From Anisakis pegreffii (lineage: Eukaryota > Nematoda > Chromadorea > Rhabditida > Anisakidae), in NCBI GenBank assembly GCA_035041965.1, contig JAPYMA010000100.1, positions 62,001 to 126,000 on the forward strand: 64,000 bases of DNA, read 5' to 3'. Below are positions 11,601 to 24,000 of this stretch, one piece after another. The notes under the pieces were generated by a model, which saw only the letters and a program-made list of their open reading frames with translations, did not search any database and had not been told where the DNA came from. A program made the translations under genes and the position numbers. The number at the start of each line of letters is the position of its first letter. Position 1 is the first letter of the stretch.

Positions 11601-14600
11601 GTACGGAATAGAAATCGTTTTTCATAAGAATTAGTGTTAACCATCTAAGTATTCGTTATTTCTTCAAATTAGTTTATCGCATTCAACAGTGAATTACCAT
11701 GAAATTTTCGAATCTACAATCGGATTATAAATTATCAATTATACGATAGAAGAATAATAATATTTTGTGGCAATATTCCGAAGAAACGTATTATATTTGC
11801 ATGAAAAAGGCGTACAAATGCGATAAAATGAACTGTAAATCAGTTGATTGAAAGTAATCTTAGTGAATGCTATTCAATATCAATTGAATGAGATATAATA
11901 GCAATGTAGATAACAATAAAGTAATAAATAAACACATTCGATGGCGCATGCTGAGCGCTGTTGAACTATTGTATCCATTTACGATGCGAACAGATCTAGA
12001 TATATTATGTGCTGATAATGAATTCATGTGTTAATGACACCACACTGATGCCGTGAATTCTTGTGATGGGGTGTTTAAGGCCTCAGAATGCGGTTTCCTT
12101 TAATGTGCTAACATCAAATACGCCGACTTATCAATGCAACAACATACAACAACACACGCTTCACACTCTTGCATCGCATTTCCACTGATTAACACTCTTG
12201 AGTAAGCATCTTAATAGATTAGTCATAAACAATGTATAAGCTTATTAACAATAAACAATGCGAAATCATATCTCCATCAACTGTCACGATGAATCAAATG
12301 ATACTTCCATTATGTATGTGAATTATCTTCCATAAATATTAGCTTGTTTAGAAGAATCCTCTTTTGATTAATTTCAAACTCTGTTTTCAAGTAGTAGGCC
12401 GATGAGTGTAGTTTCAAGTAGTTTTCAAGTAGTAAGTAGTAAGCATTCGAACTTTTTCGATTGAGCTAAATCGCATAATGTGTAAAGCAGAGGAGATTTT
12501 TTAAATCTGAAAATCCACTTAATCAACCTGATTTGCTCATAAATTGTAACTTAATTTGCACTTGATATGCTATAAGTTCAGTGATAGCAACGACACTTTT
12601 TGCTACAATCACCACCTTGTTCAGTTAATTTCTCAGCCAGCTACAGCAGCTAGTCAACACATACTATAAACCATATTCTATTGACCATGCAAAATGTTGA
12701 CCCCACCCAGTAGCTCTTCAGCACAATTTGTCTTACTATAGCTATTATGATTGTTCATTCATAAGATGTGACCACGAAGCGCTCTTCGCAACATATTAAC
12801 GCCCCATTGCACTGAATTTGCACTGCTGTTTGAACAGTTTCATTCATTCCCTTCTTCAGTTTCGGTGCTAAACGAGTAGCTCTTTCACATTTACGGGTTA
12901 ACTTCACGCATAGTTTATTTCAAAACGTCTTTACCGTGTTTTGTTGTTTTCATTTATTCAGAATTGTCAATTCCTCTTCGCCGCACTATGAATATTCTTT
13001 GCAGCCGCTAATTCACACGTTCTATTTCGCTCACTACTGTACCAGCATTGAGTTAAGTAATGTTGACCGGATCGGAGCATCGGATATGCCTATTGTTAGG
13101 ACCGCAAGAGCTTTCGTTTCATGAATTGTTTACTACTCATTACGTACGAACTTGTCTTCATTCATCAACGATCCATCTCAATCTCCTCAGTTTTTTACTA
13201 CTTATAAGCTTGAACAAATTCTATGTTGTTGCAGCTTGATTTGATGAAATAAGTAACAATTATGTATTTGATATAATAAGCTTGATTCAAAAAACTATAT
13301 GTTGTATTCGATATTCAAGAATGTTTATCTAGATAAAATTTGATTAAGATGTTACTTAAACAAGTTCAATACATATGCAATAATGCTTATTTCATCGCTT
13401 AGAATCACAGCCTATTCTTCGAACGACAATAATCTCGTCTTATAACACAGCATGATATCAACTCGCTCAACAATCACTACTTACTGATGCTAACTACTAA
13501 ATACGCAATAATGCGTTAATTGTGAGAAGCAGATGCGCACTAATACAATCACCATAAGACATGAAAATCTATCGTATTCGAATGATTATGCATGCTTCGG
13601 CCTAAGATGAACGGTACAAAACAGGTTCATCCATACAAATGTGTTGTTGAGCATTGTGATGGGAGTGCGACGACATCTTTCACACTTATCTTAAGGAGAA
13701 CATTTCTTTATTGAACGATATGTTGTGGTAATATGCAATCGTTCTGCTTGCTTAAGTTGCACATAGGCAAATCGTCTATGGCTGATTGGAGGAGGAAACG
13801 AAATGATACGATAGTGTCGTTGGTACTTGTTGGTCTACTTGATTCTAGGAGAATAGGATTATGCTTTGTTTGTTTCACCTGAACTTTTATTCAATCGTTT
13901 ATGTGAAATGATCCGAGTAGTAATTGTTTTTTCATTCAGAGTGATAAAAGTTCTGCTTCTTTCAATTCATCTCATTGACTTAGCATTCATGTTCCGTGAT
14001 TGCAACAGTTTTTTTGCAAATTTTTCAAATTGTTCTTCATAAACCACATGTTTTGATACATTCGACCTATTGCAGTTCTTCAAATATCGTATGGGCCATT
14101 TCAAAATTGCGGGGTTCAGGTGCAAATGAAATGGTTGTCTTATCCTCCGAAAATGCTAGGTCAACCATGAGTTCAGTCATCTTTATAGCCAAGATATAAC
14201 TTATTTGCTGTATTTCACGCAATCCTAGAGCCTCCTGAACGGTTGAGGCAAATCCACTTATGTTTACACCTGTAAATAAATTCCATGTTAATCACTTGTC
14301 CAAAGTTGAAAAATATCGATGTATTATTCTGTTAGTTCCACTGAATGCTTCATTTGTTTCTCACATTGCAACTGAAATCATTGCGGCTCACAATAAAGAC
14401 GAAAAAACTGACAGTTAGTCGCTAGTTAACATTGACATGGCAAGAAGAGTTAACAAACCAAAAAAATGCAAACTGCTCCTCCTTCTGCTCGTTTAGAGTT
14501 TCGAAATTATTGTCCTAAGTTCGTTCTAATTGATGAACACCCACTTGCCAATCGAATGCAATCCACAATTGACATGACAAGATGTACCGTAACCGTAAAA

Positions 14601-15800
14601 ATAGTGTTGTGCTAAATGAAGCGTGGAAATATGCTCATGAAACGCATGAATATGAACGATCACATAATACGTATTCGTGGAAATTGGGTTATCACTCTTC
14701 TGAGTCGATGTGTTTTCGTTACCTAGAAAACCTCAATGAATATTCATTCATTCAAATTCAATTATCGTGAAGCTTTGCTTACTCATTATCTTCTGCGTCC
14801 GATGATAGCAATATCAACTCAGTTATGTTCACCGAATGCACATCATTATCATTAACCTGCCTAAGGTTTTCGCTTAGTTGAACACATTTGCGTATGATTT
14901 ACACAAGCAAACATAGAATCGTTTACTTTGCATAAATTTGAATTCATAAGTGGAACTATCATATTTCTGTGCATTCAGCTTGGATCTTCGAGTGTCTGAA
15001 TCGAATCAACAGCAAGAGAATCATTCAGATCCAGTAATAAACCACCCACCTACCTACCCACTTATACGTGTGTTTCTTCACCGTCAAACAAACGCAACTC
15101 TAATGATCTTTGCTAATTGATGCAAATCGCTCATCAAATGTATTGAGCACAATTATACTCTCACGTATAAAAGCCTCATACTCATATCATTCGCATATGA
15201 TACATTAAACACGCATCAGGTTGGTCTATTCTAGAGATTTCCGGTGATTTCAGTATCCAAAACCTATCTGTTTTCGAAGTTTCATCTTAGGCTTAAAATC
15301 TTGCAGATTTAAACAATTGCAAGCCATTTCATATACTTCTTATTATTGCTCATTGTCACCTGTCAGTGAAATTCGCTTAAGGTGTTTAGTACGTTGGAAG
15401 TATGTGACATGCTAATAGAGCAGTAATTCTGATGGAAGTGTTGATCATTTGTTGATCTAATATCTGATCTTATCAAATTCAATCGTTCACACTTCGATCA
15501 TACACATATAACTGTAATGTACGGTGAATAGTACAGTGTAATTGGAATCCTAATTGAAATATTCAATATAATTTATTTTTTAGAAAAAATTTATCTTCAG
15601 TTTTTCTAACTTCATCCAACAACATGGAGTAAACGGGAGTAAGCGCTGAGTTATGTGTTTTCGAATAATCACTAATGATGAGATAATATTACGATATTGA
15701 TTATAGTAATGGTGACAATGTAACAATGTAACAGTAATAACGATATTGATACTAATTGTTATTATAATAATAACAAGCATTATTGAAAAATAACTTTTCA
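8698..15800. other. Gene-poor intergenic region
   Basis: About 7 kb without a supported gene. It holds a stretch of different composition just after the tandem repeat (about 8700-9090); a perfect 14-nt inverted motif GTGACTTAGGTCAC broken only at its centre (about 9386); TTCTCATTCACT-rich DNA at 10017-10250 resembling the foldback element in the esterase intron; a 147-codon minus-strand ORF at 10309-10752 with no splice context or family resemblance; and short TTCAAGTAGT repeats near 12390-12450. No tRNA or rRNA was recognised. Confidence 0.45.
10017..10250. repeat. TTCTCATTC-rich element, possible diverged foldback copy
   Basis: Contains GCGTTCTC..TGATTTCTCATTCACT and CTCTCATA-type words in the same order as the left half of the foldback element at 23213-23585. 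It is too diverged to define ends by eye. It overlaps the low-complexity minus-strand ORF at 9957-10190, which is explained by the repeat. Confidence 0.3.
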
Positions 15801-15808
15801 GTTTAGAG

Positions 15809-17669
15809 ATGACGAACGACGAAAGCGTGGCAACAAAGAAGCTGAAGCTGTGGAATCCAGCCATTGATGAGAAGCACGAAGAAGTGAATATCGTTGAATC
15901 AACAAAACAAATTCCGAATTCACCGTCACCGAAGATGTCAAACAATCCGAATTTCAATACCCAATTCCGACTTCTTTTTCAGGTTCGCTAATTCGTTTCA
16001 CTAGAGCGCTGTCTTGAAGACAGCTCAAATAAATCATCAAAATGAACAAAACTTCCAAAAACATGATTGCTTCTTGAGCTAGAAAGGCTTTCTCAGTAGT
16101 GTCATACGAAAAGCTTAGTACGACAATGACTGAATCGTTTGATAAATAGGCCAGTCAACTGATCGACTGAATTCATTGTAGAATGTGATCGGTTAAAGAT
16201 ATAGTTTGCAATTTTGCTTCATCGCAACCAGTTATTGTCAGATTATTCGAATATGTTGCTAGATGAAAACTAATACGGTTCAAATATAATCAGCATGGTT
16301 CCTTACATTGATTATGTCACATGATGAGTTGCATTCGATGTCACATGTAATCATCTGAATGCAACGAATGCAACGTCATTACGTGAGAAGTTCAACCGTT
16401 GCTTCATAGTTAAAGACGGAAATTGCCAATGTATTGCTAATGTACATATATATCTCGTCAGATTGGAACATTTCATATGCTTGCTTTCACGTAAGTGGAC
16501 GGTGATGTAATGGCCAAGATGAGACAAAAAACATACAATTGATAATTCTCCACTGAGTGATCTTACTGAAATGAAAGGAAACTGAAGATGTTTCGCCAGG
16601 AAATCTGCGAAATTCATATGAATGACTGAATTGAATTAGCAGTTGATTGAATACTGGTAACTGAGATGCTAAGCTTATATTCTGCGTGAAATATTACAAT
16701 CATGAGCCGCTAAGAATCACGAGCCATTGTCGGTCGATACTCGAAGAATTCAATTAGTTGAATGGATCCGAGATCGGAAAGTTTGAGTGGAAGGGTATTT
16801 CTCATGTTTAAGCTGAACGCAACTCATGCATATCAATTGACTCCTTGAGATCAATTCAGAATTATATGCAACTCACGAGACCTCATATAGCACAGCTGCC
16901 GGTGAACAATCTTGTTGCGTATCAACAGTCTCCGATGATACCATCACAATGTCAATTGCCAATGCAACAACGATCGTCATTCTTACCACGTATGGCAATT
17001 TCTTCGCTTTTCACTTTCATCCTTCAATACTATCAACTATCATTACTGTTGTTATCAGCAAAGCTATCGCTTCAAGATTATCGATCAACATTCACATAGA
17101 GTGTAAACTTGTCAGTGCTAAAGAAAATGGAATTCTTTGAGTCATTACGATCGTGCAGTTTTTCACAAAAGCAGATCGCAATCTGAACGAATATTGACTA
17201 TTTATCATTCAACTCAACCACCTAAAAATAGACATAGGGCAATTTCACTCCCAACTGGTTGCATTCGAAAACCTATTGCCACCAAATGCGCTAATTCTTG
17301 GAGCGATTAGTAACCGTTGGCTGCAAACTAATCTTTACCTTGATCCATCTCAAGATGGGAGATCAATGGTGAAATTGTAAATTTTCGACTGGCGATCCAA
17401 AATGTCGAATGTATTTGTGGAATCAGACATTTTCACTGAAGACTTCGTTAGAAAAAGCGAGTTTCAAAGTGTTAATTACAGCAGTGATCAGTGAACGCAT
17501 AACTGTAAATCCATTGGTTCAAAATGCCCTCGGAGCCGTCCCAACACCCAACCACAACTGCTGTGCCATCTGTGGGTGTGCATTCCGACTCACCACTGAT
17601 CTCGTTCAGCACATGCGTCTCAATCACCGATCCTCTAAATATAAACGTTCACAAAAACGAATTCATTAA
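15809..17669 (+). CDS. C2H2 zinc-finger protein, small (possible transcription factor)
   Basis: Three-exon model 15809-15982, 16860-16989, 17482-17669; phases fit and give 163 residues. The ATG lies seven bases after a CTTTTCAG acceptor, which suggests spliced-leader addition. Exon 1 (begins MTNDESVATKKLKLWNP) is polar. Exon 2 is Gln/Pro-rich (for example QQSPMIPSQCQLPMQQ), as in many regulators. Exon 3 carries one clear C2H2 finger, CAICGCAF..TTDLVQHMRLNH, with spacing C-x2-C-x12-H-x4-H and the usual Phe and Leu core residues. A basic tail KYKRSQKR follows, and could be a nuclear signal. The finger is well supported. The donor of exon 2 (CCAC|GTATGG) and the true 3' end are less certain, and more fingers could be spliced on downstream. 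I do not recognise the specific family member. Confidence 0.5.
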
Positions 17670-18918
17670 TCCATTCCAATTCATCTCCTATTATAACTTC
17701 AAATCATTCATTCATCCAAACAAATTGTATACGGTGTAAGAATGTTCGCTTATAACGTTAATCTTTAAGTTGATGCTATACGCAAGTAAGTATTGATAAA
17801 ATATGTCGAGTAATAGTTTACCACCTTTTGGGTCCAATTAAAATACTTGATAACTTAATAAAATGGGAGGTAGCAATAAATTCGAACATTCGAGAACATC
17901 TCGGTCGCAGTACGTGGATCACTGAAACTGCATCTGAGAATCTGATATGGTTATCATTCATAACGATACTTTTTCGGAGACATTTGGGATTTTTCTGTAC
18001 CAAAGACTTGAACTAACAGAATAAATAGATTGTAATCTTATTGATTATATTGTCACGTTTGTTTTAGGCTTAACTTACGATAATATATAATGATTGATGC
18101 AATTGCTGATTTGGAGGCACTCATTTACCATTCCCATTTGTGTTTAGTATTCAACGGAATTGGATTTAAACTAGAATGTTACATACCTTGAAATTGTATT
18201 CATGAATATTATCACATCAGAATGGCATCTGAACTTTGAAGTGTTATCCATTTCGTTTATCCTTTACCATATTTTAGTGAATGCAACTGTCATGTTGATT
18301 TAATTTGCAATTCATAACATTTTAATGTGTGTTTGTTACTGTGATACTGTTATAATAATAAAATGAAACCAATGATGCATCCAACAAAACTGATCATCAA
18401 TTCGAAATGGCTATTGAGAAGTCAAAATGGGATAATTGAAGTGGGCGATAGCTAAGTCAGCTGTTTCACTGAATTTGTATCATTTTCCAATGGTTTTCCT
18501 ATCCATTCAGATGTTCGTCTGCAATCAACGAACCTCTTTCATTAGTGCCATCAAACATCTTCGCTTCAACTCCTTGAGAGAAATGTTTCATTGTTTCTTT
18601 CAAGTCCTTGAAAGAAACAACCAAAAGCATATGCAACGAAAATGATCAGTTACGAGGATTTGAGATTAGAGGATTATTCCATACCGATTCAATGAATTTT
18701 AGAGAATATCCTTTTCTTTCACGTATCATACATGAAGTATTCCAAAACTGTTCGAAAATATTCTTCGGCTATGATCACTGTTTGGAGTGTCAGTATTCTG
18801 CGCAAAAAACAATTTTTCGAAGTTCACAGACAATTATTACAGTAATTATTGTTTAAAAATATGTCGAGTGATTCTCAATAGTTTTGATGTTTCACGTAAG
18901 AAAAAGAAAACAAGAAAC
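17670..18918. other. Intergenic
   Basis: AT-rich. ORFs at 17828-18016 and 18608-18856 have neither splice context nor recognisable motifs. Nothing else was seen. Confidence 0.4.
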
Positions 18919-19305
18919 TCAATCGGCAACTCCGATGATTTCAAACTCGCCGAACTCATCAAGGCACAAAAGTTCACTTGATGTAATTGTTTCAGTGTTC
19001 GGGTGAAGGGTAATAAGAACTGAACCGACCGCACGGCAAAGCAATTCCTTTGGGGCATTTGCTAAGCACATCGATAAGTTTTCATCTGACAACTGTGATG
19101 AGAATATGTTCGACTTGAAGTCTGATTTTGAAGGATTTCCTTCAACAATACTGACAAGTGTTTCATTTTTGGGTGATGCACTGTGTTGGGAATATTTTAA
19201 ATCAAGGAAACTGTCAAAAAGATTTAGTGTCAAATGATCACTGACGTACCTCACATTTTCCGATCGTACATTTTCAAACTTCCAAAAATTCCAAAAGCTT
19301 ATTTG
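18919..19305 (-). CDS. Hypothetical protein, 3' part of an unidentified gene
   Basis: Two minus-strand exons fit together. 19305-19250 is bounded by a TTAG acceptor and a strong GTACGT donor, and ends in phase 2. 19210-18919 is entered through a TTTTTGACAG acceptor and runs 97 codons to a stop. The joined product reads through ENVRSENVS|FLDLKYSQ and ends LDEFGEFEIIGVAD. It is acidic and Ser/Asn-rich, with no transmembrane segment and no motif I recognise. The start and any upstream exons were not found. Support is the open length, the strong donor and the phase match; no homology was recognised. Confidence 0.35.
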   Translation of the reverse strand, partial: QISFWNFWKFENVRSENVRYVSDHLTLNLFDSFLDLKYSQHSASPKNETLVSIVEGNPSKSDFKSNIFSSQLSDENLSMCLANAPKELLCRAVGSVLITLHPNTETITSSELLCLDEFGEFEIIGVAD

Positions 19306-19386
19306 CTAATGAAACTTTGAGTTCTGCTAAAGATAGGGAAGGGAAAAAACAAATAAGCAGTAACAAATTTGGACTTATTTTTCAGT

Positions 19387-19578
19387 TTTTATCGACCAGG
19401 TGATCAAAAGTATTGCTTTTTTGATCCTCATTGTCGCGCAACGAATAGGAAAAGATGATCGAGAATTCTTCCAGTTCATTCTAATTTTCGTCGCAGTAAA
19501 TCAACATACAATGGATTTCATGAATGAATTGAATCAAAGAGAAAAGCATCAGCCACTTTTCAGGAATCTATTCAACTG
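19387..19578 (+). CDS. Possible terminal exon with a hydrophobic segment
   Basis: After a TTATTTTTCAG acceptor, the plus strand is open for about 62 codons to a TGA. It reads FIDQVIKSIAFLILIVAQRI, then a polar part ending REKHQPLFRNLFN. The hydrophobic stretch could be a membrane segment. No upstream exon was identified and the family is unknown. A chance open frame in AT-rich DNA is possible. Confidence 0.2.
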
Positions 19579-19855
19579 AGAAAACCTGCTCACATTCGCT
19601 GATTTTGCTCACATCAGCGAACCTAAAGAAACACCTTTCAAAAGTCCCATCCAATTTCTATCAGCACCAGTCAATTTGACGGTGAGAAAGGAAACCAATT
19701 AAAAATAAGACGAGAAAGAGAATGTGCGCATCTTGGACGCAATAAGTGTTTTAGTGCATGTTTATATGCAGGCAGTCAAGTATTAGTTCGATACTTCCGC
19801 TTCAACACAAAAGTACTTTAAAATTTGTTTATAATAAACAAAGATCCAGTTTTTA

Positions 19856-20005
19856 GCATCATTTGATATTTTAATATTTGATATTTTTGATATTTGACAT
19901 TTTGATATTTCGATATTTTCTCTTTGATATTTTGACATTTTTTGATATTTTCTGATATTTTCTCATTTGATTTGATATTTTGATGTTTTCTCTGATATTT
20001 CATCA
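19856..20005. repeat. TTTGATATT microsatellite-like tract
   Basis: Irregular reiteration of TTTGATATT, TTTGACATT and TTCTGATATT words over about 150 bases. It explains the Lys/Gln/Tyr-rich minus-strand ORF at 19818-20030, which is not a gene. Confidence 0.8.
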
Positions 20006-20030
20006 AGAAGTGACCATTCGAGAAGTGCAC

Positions 20031-21083
20031 TCAAAGGAACATATTAAACTAAGATTGTGCATGAATAGAAATCGACTTATGCAACCAATTTACACATTAT
20101 GCGTTCGATTGACCTTCACGCATAATGTTTGATATGAGTAGGATTAGAGGAAGAGAGAGGAACAACAGAGGAGTTCTAAATACTTTTGTATGAGCATGAT
20201 ACAATTTCTAGTGCACACATTAACATGTCAATAATACTATTCCGCATGATACTAGTTATTTCGTTGGTTTATTCTGTTCGGGTCTTGTGATGTTCCATTT
20301 TTCTGAGAAGAGAGAGAGAGATAGTATGATTCGGGAGAGTTTTGAGTTATTTTTTGAGTAATTTTGATTTATGTCCTAGTCTTTAATCCATTGTTTTTGC
20401 TTGCAAACCTTCATTTCTGTCCAATGAATTTTAGTGAGCAAATTAATCATCAAATAATCAATATTATTCGATGTTTGTTTCCATTTCATAAGCGTTTTTT
20501 TAAAGGTAACTAAGAATTTGCAACATACTGTCCTTGGTGTTCTATTGGAACGGTTAAAAACTGTCAATACGTTTTGCTTTTCTTGAATAAATCACAGGAA
20601 TGTTTCAAAACTGCAGAAACATTTCATGATTCATCTTCCTTATGAGTGATCAATACGTAGAGCATGAAAGTGTTTTCACAGTATCTGTTGAAAAGACAGC
20701 AGCATGCACTCAGTAATAAATGATGTTGTTTGCATGATCCTTTTGAAGTCACCCACTTCCTTCGTACATGAAATTGTCCTCGTGGTATGACTGCACGATA
20801 ATCTGCAGGGAATCGTATGTATGAATGAAACAATGATCGTTTTAGTTGAGCTTACTTACGGATGATGAGGATATCATCCATCGTTATTAAGAAGACCATG
20901 ATCTTATCATAATTTGGTACTATTTGTCGAATAGTCCTTATGGTTTTGCATTTGTTTGCAGCTGTGCCTGGTTAAACATTGGTGCTATTCTACTGATTTT
21001 GAATTGAATCCAACAGTCTAATTTGGTTCTGAATTCTTTGCGGACCTTCAATAATCCTACTTTGAAATACTTTCCATTTGCAG
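20031..21083. other. Intergenic, upstream of the carboxylesterase
   Basis: No gene supported. It includes a short AG-rich run (about 20313-20323) and ends at a TTTGCAG acceptor at 21077-21083, 13 bases before the esterase ATG. Confidence 0.4.
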
Positions 21084-21096
21084 GTGTTCAACACCT

Positions 21097-24000
21097 ATGG
21101 GCAACCTCGTTTCGCAATATTTCGGTGGAGGGTTCAAAAAATCGAAAGTAATCGCAACAAATTATGGCGAGATAACAGGCCAGTCGATTCAAATTGATGG
21201 CAATCGCTTTGTAAATATATTTCTTGGTATTCCGTTCGCAAAGCCACCCGTTGGGGAATTGAGATTTCAGGTTACTTTTAGCTTGTTTTGTCTTTGATTC
21301 AACGTTTGTCTGCATTAAATTCCAACGAACATTTCAAGTCTTAATCAATGATGAACGAGATATGACAATGAGTAGCGCAATAAACAGATGAGTACCGCTA
21401 AAATTCATCTTAGAAATCCACAACTGTTGACTTATAATAAATACAAAGAAATCCAAAGTGTTGACTCGATGCAACCTCATTTTGGAGTCTGACAAACCAA
21501 CAGACCACAAAACTTGCGACAACTCGCGAGTTTTTCCCTTCGAATGATTAACTAACGATAGAGTGATTATCGTTTCTGCCGTCTTCGAAGAAGTTGTTCA
21601 CAAATATCCACATTGAGCTTCTTTCCACTGCTTTGGTTACTCATAGGGATGGTTTACTGATCAATAGTTTCTTTGATCACACATATCAAGATCAACTGAT
21701 CACACTTAGCTGATCGAATGATTGATCAAATTTTAATGCCAGAGGTTTTCTTCAGAAACCAGTTCCACCGGAACCGTGGGATGGTGTGCGCGAATGCATC
21801 AAACACCCGTGTCGTGCGCCTCAGCATGATTTACTGGTTGAAAAGTTCCTCGTACGAGTTCCAATCAGCGAAGATTGCTTGTATGTGAATGTGTTTGCGC
21901 CCGATTGGGATTACTCACCAAATGATCAGGTTTCATTCACTTTGTTATATCTTCCTCTCCTGAGCTATTACAATCCAGAAGTATAATTCAACCTGTCATT
22001 GAATCTATTCGTTCCTAACACGGTTTGTCGTTCTTTCAAGGAGTTCCCTTCTGATTTGCAAGATTGATTATATGGAAAGAGGGAGGTGAGACTTTATTCT
22101 GAAAGTCCTGACTTAGCCCATATAATTTGCACAATGAAGCTCGAACTGAAGAAGCAATCGATCACTGAACCACTCTTAATTATTAACACCAATTATTTCA
22201 GTCAGCTGGTCGACCTGTGATGATGTGGATTCATGGAGGTGGTTTTGCAGCCCAATCGTCGGCACACTATGGAGATGAAGGCATCGCAAAGCAAGTTTTT
22301 AAGCCTGTATTGCATTTCACTCACAGGGAAGAAGTAACATCACATAGTCAATAAGAGCCTCCATGAATTAAACTGTAAAGTATGCAGTTTGATAAGGTAA
22401 AAAAAAGTAATGAACAAGTTGAGAGTTCGAATTTGATGAAATATACAGGAACTTGTGTTCGAAAGACGTTATTGTGGTGACGATACAATATCGCTTGGGT
22501 ATTCTTGGCTTTGCGGCAACAGGCGATGACAATTGCATACCAAATTTGGGTCTTTGGGATCAGGCGGCAGCGTTGAGCTGGATCAAAGGGAACATATCCT
22601 CATTCGGAGGTGATCCTGGCAATATCACGGTATTTGGTCAGAGCGCTGGTGCGGCCTCAGTTGATCTGCTGTCATTATCGCCTTATACAAAAGGTACTCC
22701 TAGAAGTTGTTCGTAGACAAGTGTCATACTTTGCGATTGGTGAAGTTCATTCTTGTGATATTTACGTCGATTCATTATTATAGAACAGTGGTTCGGTTGC
22801 TCCATTACCCCTTTTGACGTTACCCACCTCTCCCCATCCCCGTTATTTCTACGTGTAACGTCAGGAACAAACGAAAAACCGGTCCGGAAATTTCTCACAG
22901 ACTTTAGATACAGTTTCAGGTATATTATTGCTCTCACGATCAGTTCAATTTGCACGCTGTGTAGTGAGCCTTCTTGCAGTCATATTTCATGAATCGGTTC
23001 TAGTGATGTCAATTCCCCGGATCTTCTGGATTACTTTTTGTTAACGTCCTCATTGCATACGGGAATCGCATGGGTTACTTCTAGATCTTGGTAGCACGTT
23101 CATGATGGTATTCCACATCGCTAGACTGTTGTGTTCCTCATTATTGCAATCGATTATGATTGCATGAGAAGCTATTATCTCTGACACGTTCACTTCAAAC
23201 TGATTCAGATGAATTCTCATTCTTTTCAGACGTGTTGTATTCACTCTCATAGCTATTGCATGTGAATACCGTTCTCTTCAAGAGTTTTTCTCATTCACTT
23301 CATCTCATTTCACTTCACAGTTCGAATTAATTTCTCATTCAGTAGCATATACTATTTACTGGATACGTTGATGAGTGTTGACAGCCGAAGTCAACAATGC
23401 AGCAGTTGAACATTATTGCTCAACAACGTTCGAGAATCAAATGATCAATTATAGAGTGTATATGATAGAATGAGAATTTTACTTTAATTGTTGTGTGAAA
23501 TGAATGAGAGATTAGCAAAAGTGAACATTTCTGGTGATAAAAGCTATGAGAGCAACTACAACAGCAAGGAAAAGAATGAAAACTTTGATAAAACGAAGTA
23601 AAACCCTGTTAGACCCGGACTAGCTACAGAAAATTGGAGAAGAGTGTTGCCATCAGCTAACCGCATTTACATGTCCGAGTTAAAAAGCACCATCATAATA
23701 GCGTTCTATCATAAAATAACAACTGCACGAAATGCTAACTTCCCAACCTCCTCCATTACCCGTTCACACCTCCAATTTACTTAAAATGGGTAATTTCACC
23801 CCTATGAGAACAACTGCTATAAAACGTCTCAGAATTTTTACAAAGTTGTACAATTTTTACGTTGCTAAATTCTATTTATATTTACAATATCCTATACATC
23901 CTATAGGACATCCGTTCACACGTTAGTTTATAAGTGTCACCTCTCACAGCCCGATAGCCACATCTATTCAGCAATAGTGATTGTGAGGCAAAGTAAATCC

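Noticed and set aside
14582..14770. 62-codon ORF with protein-like composition
   Set aside because: No acceptor or donor in phase, and no partner exon within several kilobases.
19818..20030. Lys/Gln/Tyr-rich minus-strand ORF
   Set aside because: Fully explained by the TTTGATATT simple repeat.
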